Below are positions 37,770-49,969 of a stretch of 64,000 nucleotides of DNA, in pieces. A model generated the notes under the pieces. The model was given only the letters and a program-made list of their open reading frames with translations, searched no databases and was not told the origin of the DNA. Source of the DNA: Diorhabda sublineata (Eukaryota > Arthropoda > Insecta > Coleoptera > Chrysomelidae); the NCBI RefSeq assembly GCF_026230105.1, contig NC_079477.1, positions 12,529,001 to 12,593,000 of the forward strand, in the 5' to 3' direction. Made by a program: the position numbers and the translations under genes. Position 1 is the stretch's first letter; every line of letters starts with the position of its first letter.

Positions 37770-37965
37770 CGCTTTGCTACGACCGGTGTCCCAAGCTCGA
37801 CTGTATTCCCTATGTATCGTCGTCGGCGTCGATGTTAACGGGCCCTCCTGCTACGGCGTAAGGGCTCTCCCACTGGGCACCGCTAAAGCACAGTCTCGGT
37901 GTGGTGTTTAGCATTGTTGTGTGTGACGGAAAGGTCTGTTCAGGACCGTAATTCTTTCTAAGAGT
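37770..37965 (-). other. GC-rich island with a short open frame ending in a stop
   Basis: On the minus strand, after a possible acceptor (CAACTCTTAG, AG at 37959-37958), a frame runs about 49 codons: NYGPEQTFPSHTTML..., then GAQWESPYAVAGGPVNIDAD, ending at TAG 37812-37810. It could be a terminal coding exon. As a pb C-terminus it would require the homeobox to lie between it and 49970, and none is visible there, so no gene is assigned. A regulatory element is equally possible. Confidence 0.3.
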
Positions 37966-38409
37966 TGCTACGAATTATTTAGTGGTATTCAAAGTAATGA
38001 ATATTGTAATGAAACATTGGTTTATTAATCTTTATTATGAAACGAACTCATGATTTAAAACTAAATTCCCTAACCAATATTGCAAATGCATTTCATCTCT
38101 CGCATTTCGAAGAGAGATAGTGAAAACCTGCAAAATTTGAAGAATAAATAATATATAGAAAATTTAACCCAGTTCTTATTTAGTTCTTTACTTGTTTCAA
38201 AAATGAGATGATGAGTAAAATTAATAATTGGGAATTGAAATAATGTACTAACAATTATCTATTGCACTATTTACACAAGTAAAATATACAGTTCACTTCT
38301 TCAAGGACCCTAGTAGGACCCTTAAGATCGTTCCTCCCAGATAAGTGAGTTCAAGAGTGTTATGAGGATTGCTTCACAATGAAAATGACAACAATTATCT
38401 ATGATCCAA

Positions 38410-39310
38410 ACTAGGTTTATTGTAAAAATGTATTCCATTAAGATAAGTGTATTAGATTCGGTACTTTCGAACCAATTTTCTAAGCACTTTTCGAACTCTG
38501 ACTTAGATAACTCCAAAATATGTGTGCTTGTAGAAGGATTTGTCTTTTGCTTTAAAATAGGCTTCAGTTTAGCTGAATTTTTTACTGACAAATATTTTTA
38601 TGAGATCAGCGACTAGCCAGTATTCCCTCTCTCTTTTTGACATGAACAATATTCCATGCGCATCCTGAAATACTAAAGCCATAACATTTCTACCTGATTA
38701 TTGTGCCTTTAGACGCTTCGGACGTAGTTCACTTTCTTCAGTCCACTCAGATGATCACCGTTTTGATTCCAGACTGAAGTGATGGATCTATATTTCATCC
38801 ATTGTCACATACCGCTGCAAAAAATGTGATTTAATTTCTGTAAACATCGCCAAACACTGCACTGAATGATTAACACTCATCAACTCTGAGTAAACGTGAC
38901 ACCCCTTTTGAAAAAAGGTTTCTCGTGGTCAAACGTTCTGAAATCTTTACGGCCTCAGTTCAATCAATTCCAATTTACGATTAGATATAACCAATTTCTA
39001 TGTTTTCTGGAGTAACCATACGAATTGGACGACCAGAACGTTCACCATCATCGGTATCAGTACGACCACGTTTAAATTCAGCAAACCGATAACAAATAGT
39101 TCTTTTTTCGATTGAGTAACGTCTCAATGACACTTTTGAAATCATTGCTGAGCTTGTAAAGTTTTTTTTAATCAAGAAGCAATGCTAAATTAACACTTGA
39201 ATGACTTTCACTTTTTTCTGACTAATCGAAATGTCATAAAGTTTTACACATAGTCTTTTGACAGTTGTACTTCATAAATGTTATATGGATTTGACAATAT
39301 CTGCGCAATC
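38410..39310 (-). mobile_element. mariner element with internal deletion (copy 1)
   Basis: Read on the minus strand, the transposase N-terminus is at 39175-38981 (YRFAEFKRGRTDTDDGERSG, PIRMVTPEN). Next come TMDE and HHFSLESKR, SEWTEESELRPKRLK, and VMALVFQDAHGILF (about 38820-38650). The sequence then jumps directly to EYWLVADLIKIFVSKKFS (normally DYWLFADL...) and TEAYFKAKDKSFYKH. It ends in a poorly conserved tail near 38410. The jump removes the part with the second catalytic block (HQDNAPxH). Stops are also present. The outer 5' end near 39200-39310 matches the non-coding leader of the copy at 43.3-44.2 kb. Confidence 0.85.
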
Positions 39311-40595
39311 TTAGTGTCAGATGAGATAAAATGTGGCTTTATTGCTATAGGATGTATCGAACCCATCGATATAATTTTGTAGTGATTATTCAAGTTAAAC
39401 ATTGATAGAAAAAAGTATGCAGGTGTTGCTCATCTCTAGAAATTTCTGGGGAATATTTATCATATTCAAATGACAAAGTAATGTGAGTTATGGTAAACAA
39501 AAGAAGTTTATACAGAAAATTCAGTAATAGTCAGTGTGCCCATGATCAAAACATCAATATTAACTCTCTTATGAACTATAGTGACAGACAATTGTATTTA
39601 ATTCCAATAAATTTGTTTTATACGACAATACCATTAAGACCTACTTCTATTATAACCATATTTATAACAGAATGAAAAATCTACAAATAGATTGCTTTGG
39701 TTGCCAAATATTCTCATTTAATTAGCAGTTTAGTAATTAATTATATTTTTGTGTCATAATTTTATGACATAAAACTACACTACCTTTACAAAATAGAAAA
39801 TATTTTTGATCACATAGCCTAAACAACGGTAGTCATGGCCGTATTGGTCTACGGGAATAGTAATTTCTGAGACCTCGATCATTATATTAAATACGATGGA
39901 AAATCTAACTGTTAAACTGGTAATATCTTAATAAGAAGATTATAATTTTAATTAGTAGGAATCGTAACTTATGAATTTTTTATATTGATTTGTTGAGAAT
40001 TTGACATATCGATATTGCCTTTCCACAATTTTTATTTAACGTTCACGATACTATCTATTTCAAAGTTGAAACACAATCATTGGGAAGGAGATGAATAAAA
40101 GTCATCAATATATAATCGTAAATACGCTACTGGTTATATTCAAATATACAAACGACATAAAGACGCGCAGTGGACCTGTGGATTCACATTTATTAATCCA
40201 AATCAGTAGCATTCTCGTTCTACGACAGATCATTATGTCAGACAATGTTAATTGAATGGATATTGCCCCCCGCTATGAATGTTTCATCATTAGTGTTATT
40301 GTATGACAGCTACATTAAGTAGCTTTTGTGTGAAACGCAAATCACTGTAATCTTTCTAAACGGTGTATTTACAAGGTACCTGAATAACGCAATAAAAAAA
40401 TTAGAGAAAGTTACGTTTCAGCAAATTCAAGCAAAAAATAGAAGTTTACAAGTTAGTTTTGACTTTACACAGGAAAATTATGAATGATTACTTCATTATA
40501 TACGATCAATGTTTAATTAGGTATAAACAATTTTAAATGGAAATGACTATTGTGTAGGTTTTCTTTTAATGTCAATACCCCGTAACAGCATCAAA
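39311..40595. other. AT-rich stretch without recognised genes
   Basis: Only short frames such as 39490-39675, without motifs. The patch 40160-40360 is mildly GC-richer. Confidence 0.35.
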
Positions 40596-40599
40596 ATAA

Positions 40600-41330
40600 T
40601 CTTAAACTCCATTTCATATACCAATATCACTCGTTTACTGTTTCATTTTTTTTATCAAAAATTATATAAAAAATTAGAACAAGATCCGGTGTTCTCAATA
40701 GAACTGAAAGTCCAAAAGACCTACAGACTAAAAACTAGATGTAATATCAGCAAGCAAAAATTTAGCAATAGGAAAGGCTTTTAGACTAGACTGGGAAGTG
40801 GTAAATCAAGCAGAAGCACAGCAATCTACATAGATAACCAGATAGTCTTTAAAACAAAGCATCGAAAATAACAGAATCGAAAGTGAGATGCTGCGAGGTA
40901 GATTCCTGGATTCGTGACCGGAATAAAAGCTCAACGAGGAATGAGGATGAAAAAGCGATAGTTACAGCTACTATCGAAAGAATTGTTAAAAGTATTGACA
41001 TTAGGATCAAAGCTAAACATCTGGATATATGGCCAAATAAAAGTGATTGTACTATATCCAGAGCAATTTGGCCAAAGATCATAGAAGAAAAAACGAAACT
41101 CAATAGATCATTGGAGTGATCACTGGAAATTATACTATTCGCACAAAACTCCAGAAATAGACAGTAACAACGGAAAACTGTTGCAAATAAATCGAAGGGT
41201 TGGTTTAGCATCTGCCATGCCTTTGCCTTGACGACAGAGTAGATTATGTCGAAGAAATAGTAGGGTAAGGAAAAAACTCCATTCCAAGTGGTAAATGCTT
41301 AAAAAGTTATGAAGAGAAGAGGAAAAGATG
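40600..41330 (+). mobile_element. degenerate LINE C-terminal/RNase H region
   Basis: Fragments in changing frames match the end of I/Jockey/R1-type LINE proteins. There is a WIP/GFVTGI...NEDEKA block (about 40910-40960) resembling the WVPGHxGxxGNExAD motif of RNase H. Then come KHLDIWPNKSDCTISRAIWP (about 41019-41080) and IIGVITGNYTIRTKL (about 41107-41152), which resembles the LxGxxTGHxxLNxHL block that follows it. The active-site region upstream is not clear. The long minus-strand open frame over 40849-41211 is a shadow. Confidence 0.5.
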
Positions 41331-43255
41331 GCAAGATAATTATGGGTAGATAACTAAGAGTCCGAATTGTTCAAAATAATTGGTTTCCAATTGAATCACA
41401 ACCAAGCTAGAGAAGGATTTTATTCGGAAAGTTTGAGCTAACGAATAGTGGACATCATTCAATTACTGGAAAAATAATAAAAATTGTTTGTCTGCACTCG
41501 TTAAACATTTCTAGTTCATTTATACTTTATTACAAACTGAAACTGTCCCGGACCACTAAAGAGAAAATGGAAGAGAGAATTACATCAGCATTTTGATCTA
41601 TTACGTTTATACTAAGAAATATTACTCAATCATAGCGTTGGTTTAAACATAAACGTGACCATACATCTCAGAGGATTGTATAACATAAGAAACTATTATA
41701 TGCAAAGCTTTAAAAAATATGAAAGAATATACAAGATTTCTCCTATGAAAGTTATGCATTACTCGGTATAGTTATGTATATACCGAACATTGTTTAAGAA
41801 TTTGTACACACTAGGTATAGGTCTAGCGAAAATATAGTATTAAACACGTTTTCAATGGTTATTAATTACTCGATAATGTTCTGAAAGAAATGAGGTAATC
41901 GATTCCGTTATTGTAAATACTTATATGAAATCCCGCAACACGTCAAATATAAATTATACATTGACATTTTTCAACCTATAGACAGAAAGTACTCCGAATA
42001 CCTCTTAGTTGGTGGAGATATCATCAACACAGATTAAAAGAATGGAATGGTAGCTAGAAGAATAGCAAATATAGATATATTTGTCAAAGTAACAATAAAA
42101 AGGTTTTCTCATCCTTAAACATCTAGGAAATTGTATCACTGAAGATCTTGAGCCAGATCCAAAGATACCTAGCAGAATTGACTTTACCAGTGTAGCATTC
42201 AGAATTAAAGGAGTACTACATTTCAGTGTTCCTTGAATATTTGAGAATATTCGTGAATCGCCTTCCGTATTTAAAATTCCTCCACAAAATATTTTTTAGC
42301 AACTTAAATGCACAAATATAAAGAAAATCATGAAGCTAATTGAATGTTAAATTTTTGAATAGTAGTCTGATTAAAAGTCTTTAATCTAAAAGTGTGACAT
42401 TGAGTTTTAGCTTAGATTGTATCGTGTGTTCTCTATCCAAATGTTCTCTCTCTTGCTTAGTAACAGGACTCTAAGCATAAAATAATCATTTTTGATCGTA
42501 TAATTCCTCTCTTAATTGATATAGAAGCTACAACTATTCAAAATTCCAAATAAATTCAACAATAGGTATATAAACTTAATTTTTGCCTCACATTTGTATA
42601 AGATAAACTGTCTGATTCGCGTTATTTCTTAATGGTTGGCAACCCACACGTACCCAAAGTATTACTGTGTACAATAAAAGTGCTGTTGTACGTTAAGATA
42701 CAATAAAACGAGAACGAGAAAGAACTTCGAACACCATAATTATGGCCGCTATGTTGAGAACATTGAAATGATGTCAATAATAAGTGTTCGTGATGTTTCC
42801 GTCAGTTGCGTTTGTATCATATTTCAGAACGACATCAAAATATTATTGCTTTGCAACATGCAATGTTTCAGTAGGCGTTGACATACTAGCACGATACTGT
42901 GATGGGTTTCCTTTAGCTTTACAATAATAAATTTTTTAGAAATTCCCTATATTGGAGTTTATTCAAGATTAAACACTCTCATTTATTAGTTTTCCATTAT
43001 CTTGATTTATCATGTCCACAGACTAAAACATAGCGAACGGACTTTGCCTACTATTGTGGAATATAAATGTAATAAAAAATTAATTTAAAAAACATTTTTT
43101 AGAACCACACAAAAAATGGTAGAAACCTTGGGACAATTGCTTGAATAGTATATTATGAACATAGAACTACAGAAATGTAGAATAAAGTTTGTCATACAGA
43201 AAAAATTTGCTTTAAGTAAAGTTAAAATCAATTATTATGGACCCTAACGTACAAT
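41331..43255. other. AT-rich stretch without recognised genes
   Basis: Possibly more LINE debris on the plus strand near 41980-42200 (purine-rich), but no motif can be named. Confidence 0.35.
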
Positions 43256-43259
43256 ATTA

Positions 43260-44180
43260 ATGAAGTTATTAATTAATTGATTAATTAAGTCATACCCTTC
43301 GAAAGTAAATGATCACTCAATATGTCGTGTGATTAACTGAGAAAAATACATTTTTTTGGCAAAAATCGATTTTATTCAACAATGTAATCTCATTCAGAAG
43401 CAATACAATCATTCCGACGCCTTTTTAACTTCTCGATACTGATACTGAAGCGATCACCTTCCCAGCTGACTGTTGTTCCTTTGGACGCTTGGACGTAGTT
43501 CATCGGCTGCAGTCCACTGAGATGATGATCGTTTTGATTTCGGAGTGAAGTGATGGATCCATATTTCATCCATTGTCACAAAATGTGATATTACTTGTAA
43601 ACATGGCCAAACACTGCACTGGATCATCAACTCAGAGTAAATGCGTCACCTACTTAGAAAAAAGCATTGTCATGGTCCAATGTTCATGCATAATTGTGAA
43701 CACACTGCCTTTTGATATCTTTATGGCCTTAGCTATCTTACGCAATTCCAATTTATGATTAGATATAACCAATTTGTGAACTTTTTTTATGTTTTCTGGA
43801 ATAAACACTTAAATTTGTCGACCCGAAAGTTCAACATCATCGGAGACTGTACGACCACGTTTAAATTTAGCTAATTTAAATTTAACTAATAAAAAATGGT
43901 TCTTTTCGATTGAGCAGAATCTGGATAATATTATTGAAGCCATTTCTGAGCTTTCAACACACGAAATTATTTTATATCCATTGTTTTGAAAGTAACAAAA
44001 GTTGCTGCACTTAAATGGCTGTCACTTTTTTTTGACAAAGGAAATGTCAAGTTTTACATATAGTCTTGTGACAGTTGGTACTTCATAAACGTTATATGGA
44101 TTTGACAATAGCAGAGCCATCTGTGTGTCATTCACACGACTTTTTGTGCGATGCAATTAGCACAATGAAGTGTAGGCGTT
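43260..44180 (-). mobile_element. mariner element with internal deletion (copy 2)
   Basis: Read on the minus strand, an outer end with GTCGTGTGA lies near 44150. It is followed by the leader, then LAKFKRGRTVSDD, IPENIKKVHKLVISNHKLEL, KISKGSVFTIMHEH, DPVQCLAMF, a TMD-like NMDPSLHSE and SAGKVIAS (to about 43440). The sequence then jumps to the last codons (a KLKRRRNDCIASE-like end, then a stop and AATAAAATCG) and a trailing end with GTCGTGTGA again near 43350. The whole central catalytic region is deleted. The two ends look like imperfect terminal inverted repeats, but the exact borders are uncertain. Confidence 0.8.
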
Positions 44181-45655
44181 TGATACATAGGGAATTAGTG
44201 GGATAAAATTTTAAATTCCCACACTTCACGCTGCGACTTTGCGCATCTTTTCACAGATTACAAGCATTTTTCAATAATGTTAACATTGTACTTCAGTTTC
44301 CACGGCAACGAATTTCGACGGTTATGAATTTAGTAATTTTCAGCTAATAATTATTGAAAAAATAATAATTTTCGTATGACCAAATTATTTTTAGATTACT
44401 TAAGAGTTGGGCACTGATGCACCACTGACCTATCATAGCTTTTTGTCATTCCAAACCGCATTTGGCTAGAGATAAATTATTCACTGAACATATATTTCAA
44501 TTTTAAGTTTTTGTGTTCTAATGATGATGATTTCTGTGTCATTATCTCTTTAAAAAATGACCAAATATCACCCATATTATAACCTTTCAAACTAAACGGA
44601 TAAAGTACTCGTAACCCTCTCGCAAGATTTGTACCAAATCCACCCAACAAGAATCAATATTTCCAAGAAAATTGTTACTTTTAAAAAGGTTGAAACAATG
44701 TGTACAGAAATTAGTGGAGGTCAATCATCATAGAATTTATATTATGCTTCTTGTTTTACATTTTAACTCGATATAATTCAAATATGCAATCAATTTTCAT
44801 TTGACAAGCTTATAACGCTATAAATTTATTGTTTTAACTTATGACTTCTTTGTTATTATTCGTTGATTATATGTAAAATAGTGAATAAGTTCCAATATAT
44901 CATCTCCACACGTGAAGTTACAGTTTACAGGACCATTATTGAACTTTCCACATTGCTCTAAGCAGCCCACACCAAGCAGATTCTCAAAAGCTATAGAGTA
45001 ATACAGTAACACGCCTAAAACCGAGGAAGTAGCATCAAAGTAATATTAAAATACCATTATCACTTTTTTCTAAGTTCAAGACTAGTTTAGAGTCTTTTTG
45101 TAAAGACGCTTATATTAATACGGTAGTCAAAGATGTAAGCGGAGAATAATATAAATGAAAGTTTTTGATAAATCTAAATTATATACTTTGAGTAGATTGA
45201 TTGTTTTTATTTTGGATTATCTTATGCAATAAATTAAATGTTCTGACGTTCCTTTTTAATATTATTATTATTAATATTCATTTACAGTATTGATTCAACA
45301 TAATTACACAAAGAATGCTGAGAACTAAGTGAAGCAAAAAATGATTCCGTTAACAAAATAAGTGTATTACAGAAAATTGTTGAGCTCATGTTAAGTACGC
45401 TTATGAAATTTGTCCAATTGATGGATACAGCTCAAATCGTAAACAAAACCAACTAAATTACGTTCTATAGTTGATATTCTCTTAAAATGTAGCTTTGATT
45501 TAGATATTTAAATATTTGCTATAAGTCTTCACTTCATTGCAAAACTTTGTATTGTTTCACTGACTCGATATTTACTTTTAGAGTCCACCAATAATTTATC
45601 TGCACACATTTTGACCGAAGTACCTTGGAATTGACATATAACCAGTTATTAAAAC
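44181..45655. other. AT-rich stretch without recognised genes
   Basis: No motif was recognised on either strand. Confidence 0.4.
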
Positions 45656-45658
45656 ATA

Positions 45659-46095
45659 GAAGACAAGGTAAAGGAACAAGTAGTTAGGGCAAATAAGATC
45701 TCGGGATGTGCTTAGAATGTAGTATCAAGTCAAACACCTAAGACAAGTAACGAAGGCACGAATTTACAAAGCAACGATCAGACCTATAATGATCTAAACA
45801 TCAGAAACAAGATAAGAAATATCAGAAACGAAACAACTCTTGAAGACCACAAAAATTAAAATTTTCAGGCGAATTTCGGAAAAATCACTATTAGACTGAG
45901 AAAGAAACGGAAACGCCAGACGATTATGTGACGTATTAACGAATGGATATCACAGCGTAGAAAAGAATGAAAACAACATATAAGTCGCTTGATAGACGAT
46001 AGACTGGTAAAAATAACTAGGGATAAATCTCCAATTGGAACACGGAGTGAAAGTAGACCACAAAAGATGTGGAGTAACATTCTAGAGCCAAGATA
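45659..46095 (+). mobile_element. RTE-like LINE C-terminal fragment
   Basis: The frame reads EDKVKEQVVRANKISGC, a stop, then (shifted) LRQVTKARIYKATIRPIM, SETKQLLKTTKIKIFRRIS, an INEWISQRRKE-like block and DRLVKITRDKSPIGTRS near the end. This is the post-polymerase region of the same LINE type as at position 65-1320. Reverse-transcriptase motifs are absent, so the copy is 5'-truncated, as is typical of LINE insertions, and carries at least four stops. Confidence 0.75.
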
Positions 46096-47155
46096 AAGAA
46101 TGATATTATGGAAGAAAAAAGAAGAAGGAGGTAAAGTTTGTGGCTTGCACTAGAATAGCATATTTTGGATACTGAAGCTGCGAAAAGGAGATATATTTCG
46201 AGAAATTAATAAAAATATATTTATATTCCCTCATCCACCTGAAGTTATTGATTCATAACAAGGAGCGGTAAAGATAATCAAACATTTATATCCAAGATCG
46301 ACGAAAGGTTCAGAAAATGATAAAAATTAGATAATGTATGTCATCGTAGTTGTTTATTCATAATTACTTTATTGCATCTATTGATTATCACTGTAAAATT
46401 TTTAAATGATTATATATAATGAGGTTTTTCTATCTGCATACTATATATCATGAGTTTTGGAGGGCAAATCCTGCAATATGTAATAATGTAACAACAGAAT
46501 TTGCCTTCTTCGATCCCAGATAATGATTTGCTATTACTAAAGTTATCTTCGGTCAAAGAACTCATTACTCTTATATCTTTCATTGTTCATGGTGATAATC
46601 ATACATTCTATTTATCATGTGTTACCTCTACATGGATTTCCTCCCAAACTGTTTCGCTCCCTGACAATGTGATTTCTATTACTCCACAGAAAATTGTTGA
46701 AGTAGTGCATCTACGAAATTTATTGTGACATTTGCATTTAGATGAGTGTTCTAGCTGCAGCATAACTTTTTAATGCATCCTAAACTTGATCGGATTAAGA
46801 TCGATTTTGAATATTTTATACCGCAATTTGTTCATCTGGATTAATTGTAGCAAAGAACTCACAATTTCGCGACTTGAGCCACTAAAAACTTTGATCTTCT
46901 GGTTACTGTGGAAAGTCATTCTTACTAACTATCATTTTCTAAATTATTTTTCCACTGCTCCCTAAAATTACTTGACTACTAATAAAGAGGGATGAAGATC
47001 TCGAAATTAGTGCCCAAATAGTTCTATTTGCGATTAGATATTAGTGGAATATATATTGTGATATAAAAGCCAAATGATACAGATGTATTTCGCAAAGCAA
47101 ATTCTACCTCACTATAAAAATTAAAATATTTTAAAAATGAATGGACTATACCATT
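46096..47155. other. AT-rich stretch without recognised genes
   Basis: A 75-codon plus-strand frame at 46501-46728 has no recognised motif. Nothing else stands out. Confidence 0.35.
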
Positions 47156-47159
47156 TGAT

Positions 47160-48404
47160 AGTCCTAGTGTATAGAAACGAATGCCAGAATGATCAAAAAA
47201 GGAAACACAAAAATATGCGTTAAGAACAGACCTATCTCCATACTAAACTCGGTCTACAAGATTTTCCCTTCCATCGTTGTTAATACAAGATTAAAAATGT
47301 GTATGGAAACTCATCTTGCAGAATTTCAATATGGATTTAGGCCCGGGAGTTCAACAATGCTATGCATATTTCAAATCAAATTTTAGAAAAATTTTACGAT
47401 ATAAATATCCACGTTCTTATTATAGACTTCAAACAACCTTTGGATAGTCTAAGAAAAAAACATACTGCTGTATGTCAAAATGTCAGGTCCCAAAAAACAT
47501 TAATAGAACTCACCAGAATCATGACGAATAAATGTAAACCACATGCAATTAAGATTGACGTAAAAACTAAATAATTCTATATAAACCGTGGAGTCAGACA
47601 TTATGACGCACTATCAACAACTATCTAATATAGCACTAGACAGATTAATAAAGGACTGCAAGCTGACAGGTACAATTACTACTAAAGGCGTCCAAATATT
47701 GCCATACGCTGAAGATCTGACTATAATATCGAGAAGTGTGAAGAGCGTAAGGGAAACATTTTTGAGTATTGGACATAAAATAAAAGAGGACTAGAACGAA
47801 ATGAAGGGAAGATTACGTATATGGAGTTGAAAAGAGAACAAAACGATTATAAACAGAAGATTATAGCGATAGGGAAATATATATATTCGAGGGGGCTAAC
47901 AATTTTAAATACTCGCGAGTAACACTGAACGAAAAGAGGAAATCACTCAAAGGATCCATGGAGGACAGCAAGCATACCATAAATTCTGACCCCTAATCTA
48001 TGCAAAAAAATCAGTAAACATACTAAAATGGAAATATACAGAACAGAAATGAAGCCAACAGTAACCTAAAGGGTAGAAACTATGAAATTAACAAAAGCTG
48101 ATGAGGGAAAACTGAACACCTTTAAAGAAAAATGAGACGAAGATTATCTAGACCGGAAAAGCTGGATCACGAACAATTTCTTATGAATAAATGAAAAAAC
48201 TATCACCAGAGTAAGAAGGCTAGGACACAATAATAATAGTAAAGTTAAAAGAATGATAGAAAGGAAACGGTCAAAAGGAAGACCAAAAATCCAATCCAAG
48301 TCAAGTAATAAATTATCTGAACAAAAATAGGAGTCAGTCGATAGTGGAGTAATGGCCAGGACGAGGGACCAGGAACAAGTAGAAATGTTCAACTTACTGA
48401 GATA
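47160..48404 (+). mobile_element. RTE-like LINE reverse transcriptase, 5'-truncated
   Basis: Three adjoining frames give most of a reverse transcriptase. They are VKNRPISILNSVYKIF and EFQYGFRPGSST (47189-47386); QILEKFYDINIHVLIIDFKQ (motif A as IIDFKQPLDS, 47362-47574); and IALDRLIKDCKLTGTITTKG, YAEDLTIISRSVKS (motif C, ADDL changed to AEDL, 47588-47794). Degenerate tail motifs follow (NFKYxxVTLNE, GRPK) and finally VMARTRDQEQVEMFNLL with a stop at 48402-48404. The mutated catalytic Asp and several stops make it inactive. A transposase fragment starts directly at its 3' edge. Confidence 0.85.
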
Positions 48405-49021
48405 GAGATTAAGGAAAATCCCTATAAAACAACTCGAGAACTTGCCGCCGACAATGATGTAAGTAAATCATATATTTTGACAGTTTTGCATAGAGAAAAA
48501 TACCACCCTTACAAAGTTCAGTTGGTTCAGGAGTTAAATGAAGATAATCCTAATAGGAGGAAAGAATTCTGTGAGATGATGATGTACAGAATGAACGCAG
48601 ATTGACATTGGCAGATAGTTTTTTCTGACGAAGCGACTTATCATTTAAAAGGAACGGTTAACAAACTGATTTGTAAATATTGGAGTAGAGAAAATCCTCA
48701 CTGGATATGTGAGGCTCACACTCAATATCATAAAAAAGTGAATGTTTGAGCTGTTATCATTAACAATAAAATAATTATCTCTTATTTTTTTGAGGGCACA
48801 GTTAGTGGTGAGGTTTATCTAGATTTTTTGATTAACTTATTAGTGCATACATTACAAAGACTTTTTTCTGATTTTAATCATCCAAATGAGATAGATCGAT
48901 ATATTTACTAGCAACGCATTTTGCATGTACACTTAGAAATTATAAGAACGAGGCTTTTCCCCGATTTGACCCTTCTCGATAACTGCTTATGGGGTTAATT
49001 AAAATCTAAAGTATATTTATC
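48405..49021 (+). mobile_element. IS630/mariner-like transposase remnant
   Basis: The frame begins right after the LINE: KENPYKTTRELAADNDVSKS, YHPYKVQLVQELNEDNPNRR, FSDEATYHLKGT (first catalytic Asp present), YWSRENPHWICEAHTQYHKK, and VNV followed by a TGA where Trp is expected. It continues VSGEVYLDFLINLLV, then after shifts NEAFPRFDP and LLDNCLWG plus LKSKVYL near 49020. It belongs to the same broad family as the long-inverted-repeat elements (PHYKVQL..., FSDEATFHLNG, ENPHW, PLDFFLWG). The second and third catalytic acids are lost or scrambled. The DNA-binding N-terminus is missing. Confidence 0.8.
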
Positions 49022-49081
49022 TTAAATATTTAAAACTTTTTTTTAATCAAATAACAGTACACGAAACACAATCAATCAATT

Positions 49082-49273
49082 TTGAAAATGAAAATTTTCT
49101 TTTCTTTGTTTTATTCGATACTTGCTTGTGTTTTTTTTACTGGATTTCTTCTTCGAATCTTGTTTGTGGAACGAAGTATTTACCCAAAGAAATACACAGA
49201 AGTAACTTCTGATTGTAAAATTCAACTACGACGGCTTCCAAGATATCAGATCCCGACGATTCCAGTAAATTAG
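49082..49273 (+). CDS. unrecognised small open frame with an N-terminal membrane segment
   Basis: A 63-codon frame starts MKMKIFFSLFYSILACVFF, a strong signal-anchor-like stretch, followed by a basic/Pro-containing tail (RSIYPKKYTEVTSD, then LRRLPRYQIPTIPVN). It lies between transposon remnants and the pb exon and on the opposite strand to pb. The tail does not look like AT-driven noise, but I cannot name a family. It may be a single-exon small protein, an exon fragment or chance. Confidence 0.25.
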   Translation: MKMKIFFSLFYSILACVFFTGFLLRILFVERSIYPKKYTEVTSDCKIQLRRLPRYQIPTIPVN

Positions 49274-49969
49274 AAATTTTAAATTAGACTCGACAATCCT
49301 GTTGACATTCATATGTTATTATAAACTTTACGTTTATCTTTTGTATATGTTGATCATTGTAATTAACATTTAGAAAACCGAACTTAAAATTGGTTAATAT
49401 CATAAACCACTTAAGCTTTATTTCTATTTGCATAATTATCTCACATAATGTGGAAAATAAAATAAAATCTGTAAATACTGCTTATAAATATGTACATATA
49501 TATTGGGGCTTATTTTCGACATATACCGGGTGGTAGGATTTTAGATTTATTAATAAGATAAAATATCCAAAGAACTTCAGTTTTAAAAAAATGAAAAGAA
49601 CGTGGACTGACTCACCACATGAAACGAGTCAAAAAGCTTTTGATTGGGCGGTTACTATTACTATAGGAATGAGCAACCGATTATTTATAAAAAAATATGT
49701 TATGTCTCTAAAAATAAATAAATGTATATGTAAATGTATCTCTTAAAATATCTTTTTCCCCTGTTTCTTCTGATCAACAGAAGTTTGATGGTAAACATTC
49801 AACGTCATAAATTTGCATAGTTTCTTTTTAAATTGGAACAGCTTCAGTTTAAATAAAATTTGTTCAAAAATAGAGCAATCATATTTTAAAAAATTGATTC
49901 ATCAGGTAACGATGACAAGTCACCAATAATTTACCGCCCTACTAAAAATTAATATATCAAATCACTTAC
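49274..49969. other. intronic AT-rich sequence next to the pb exon
   Basis: No motif was recognised. On the minus strand this is the start of the intron downstream of the YPWM exon. Confidence 0.5.

Noticed and set aside
37810..37957. Terminal coding exon of pb
   Set aside because: It would need the homeobox exon between it and 49970; scanning that interval on the minus strand showed no KxWFQNRRMK-like coding sequence. Kept only as an unexplained GC-rich island.
40849..41211. 120-codon minus-strand open frame
   Set aside because: It is the antisense shadow of LINE C-terminal motifs readable on the plus strand.
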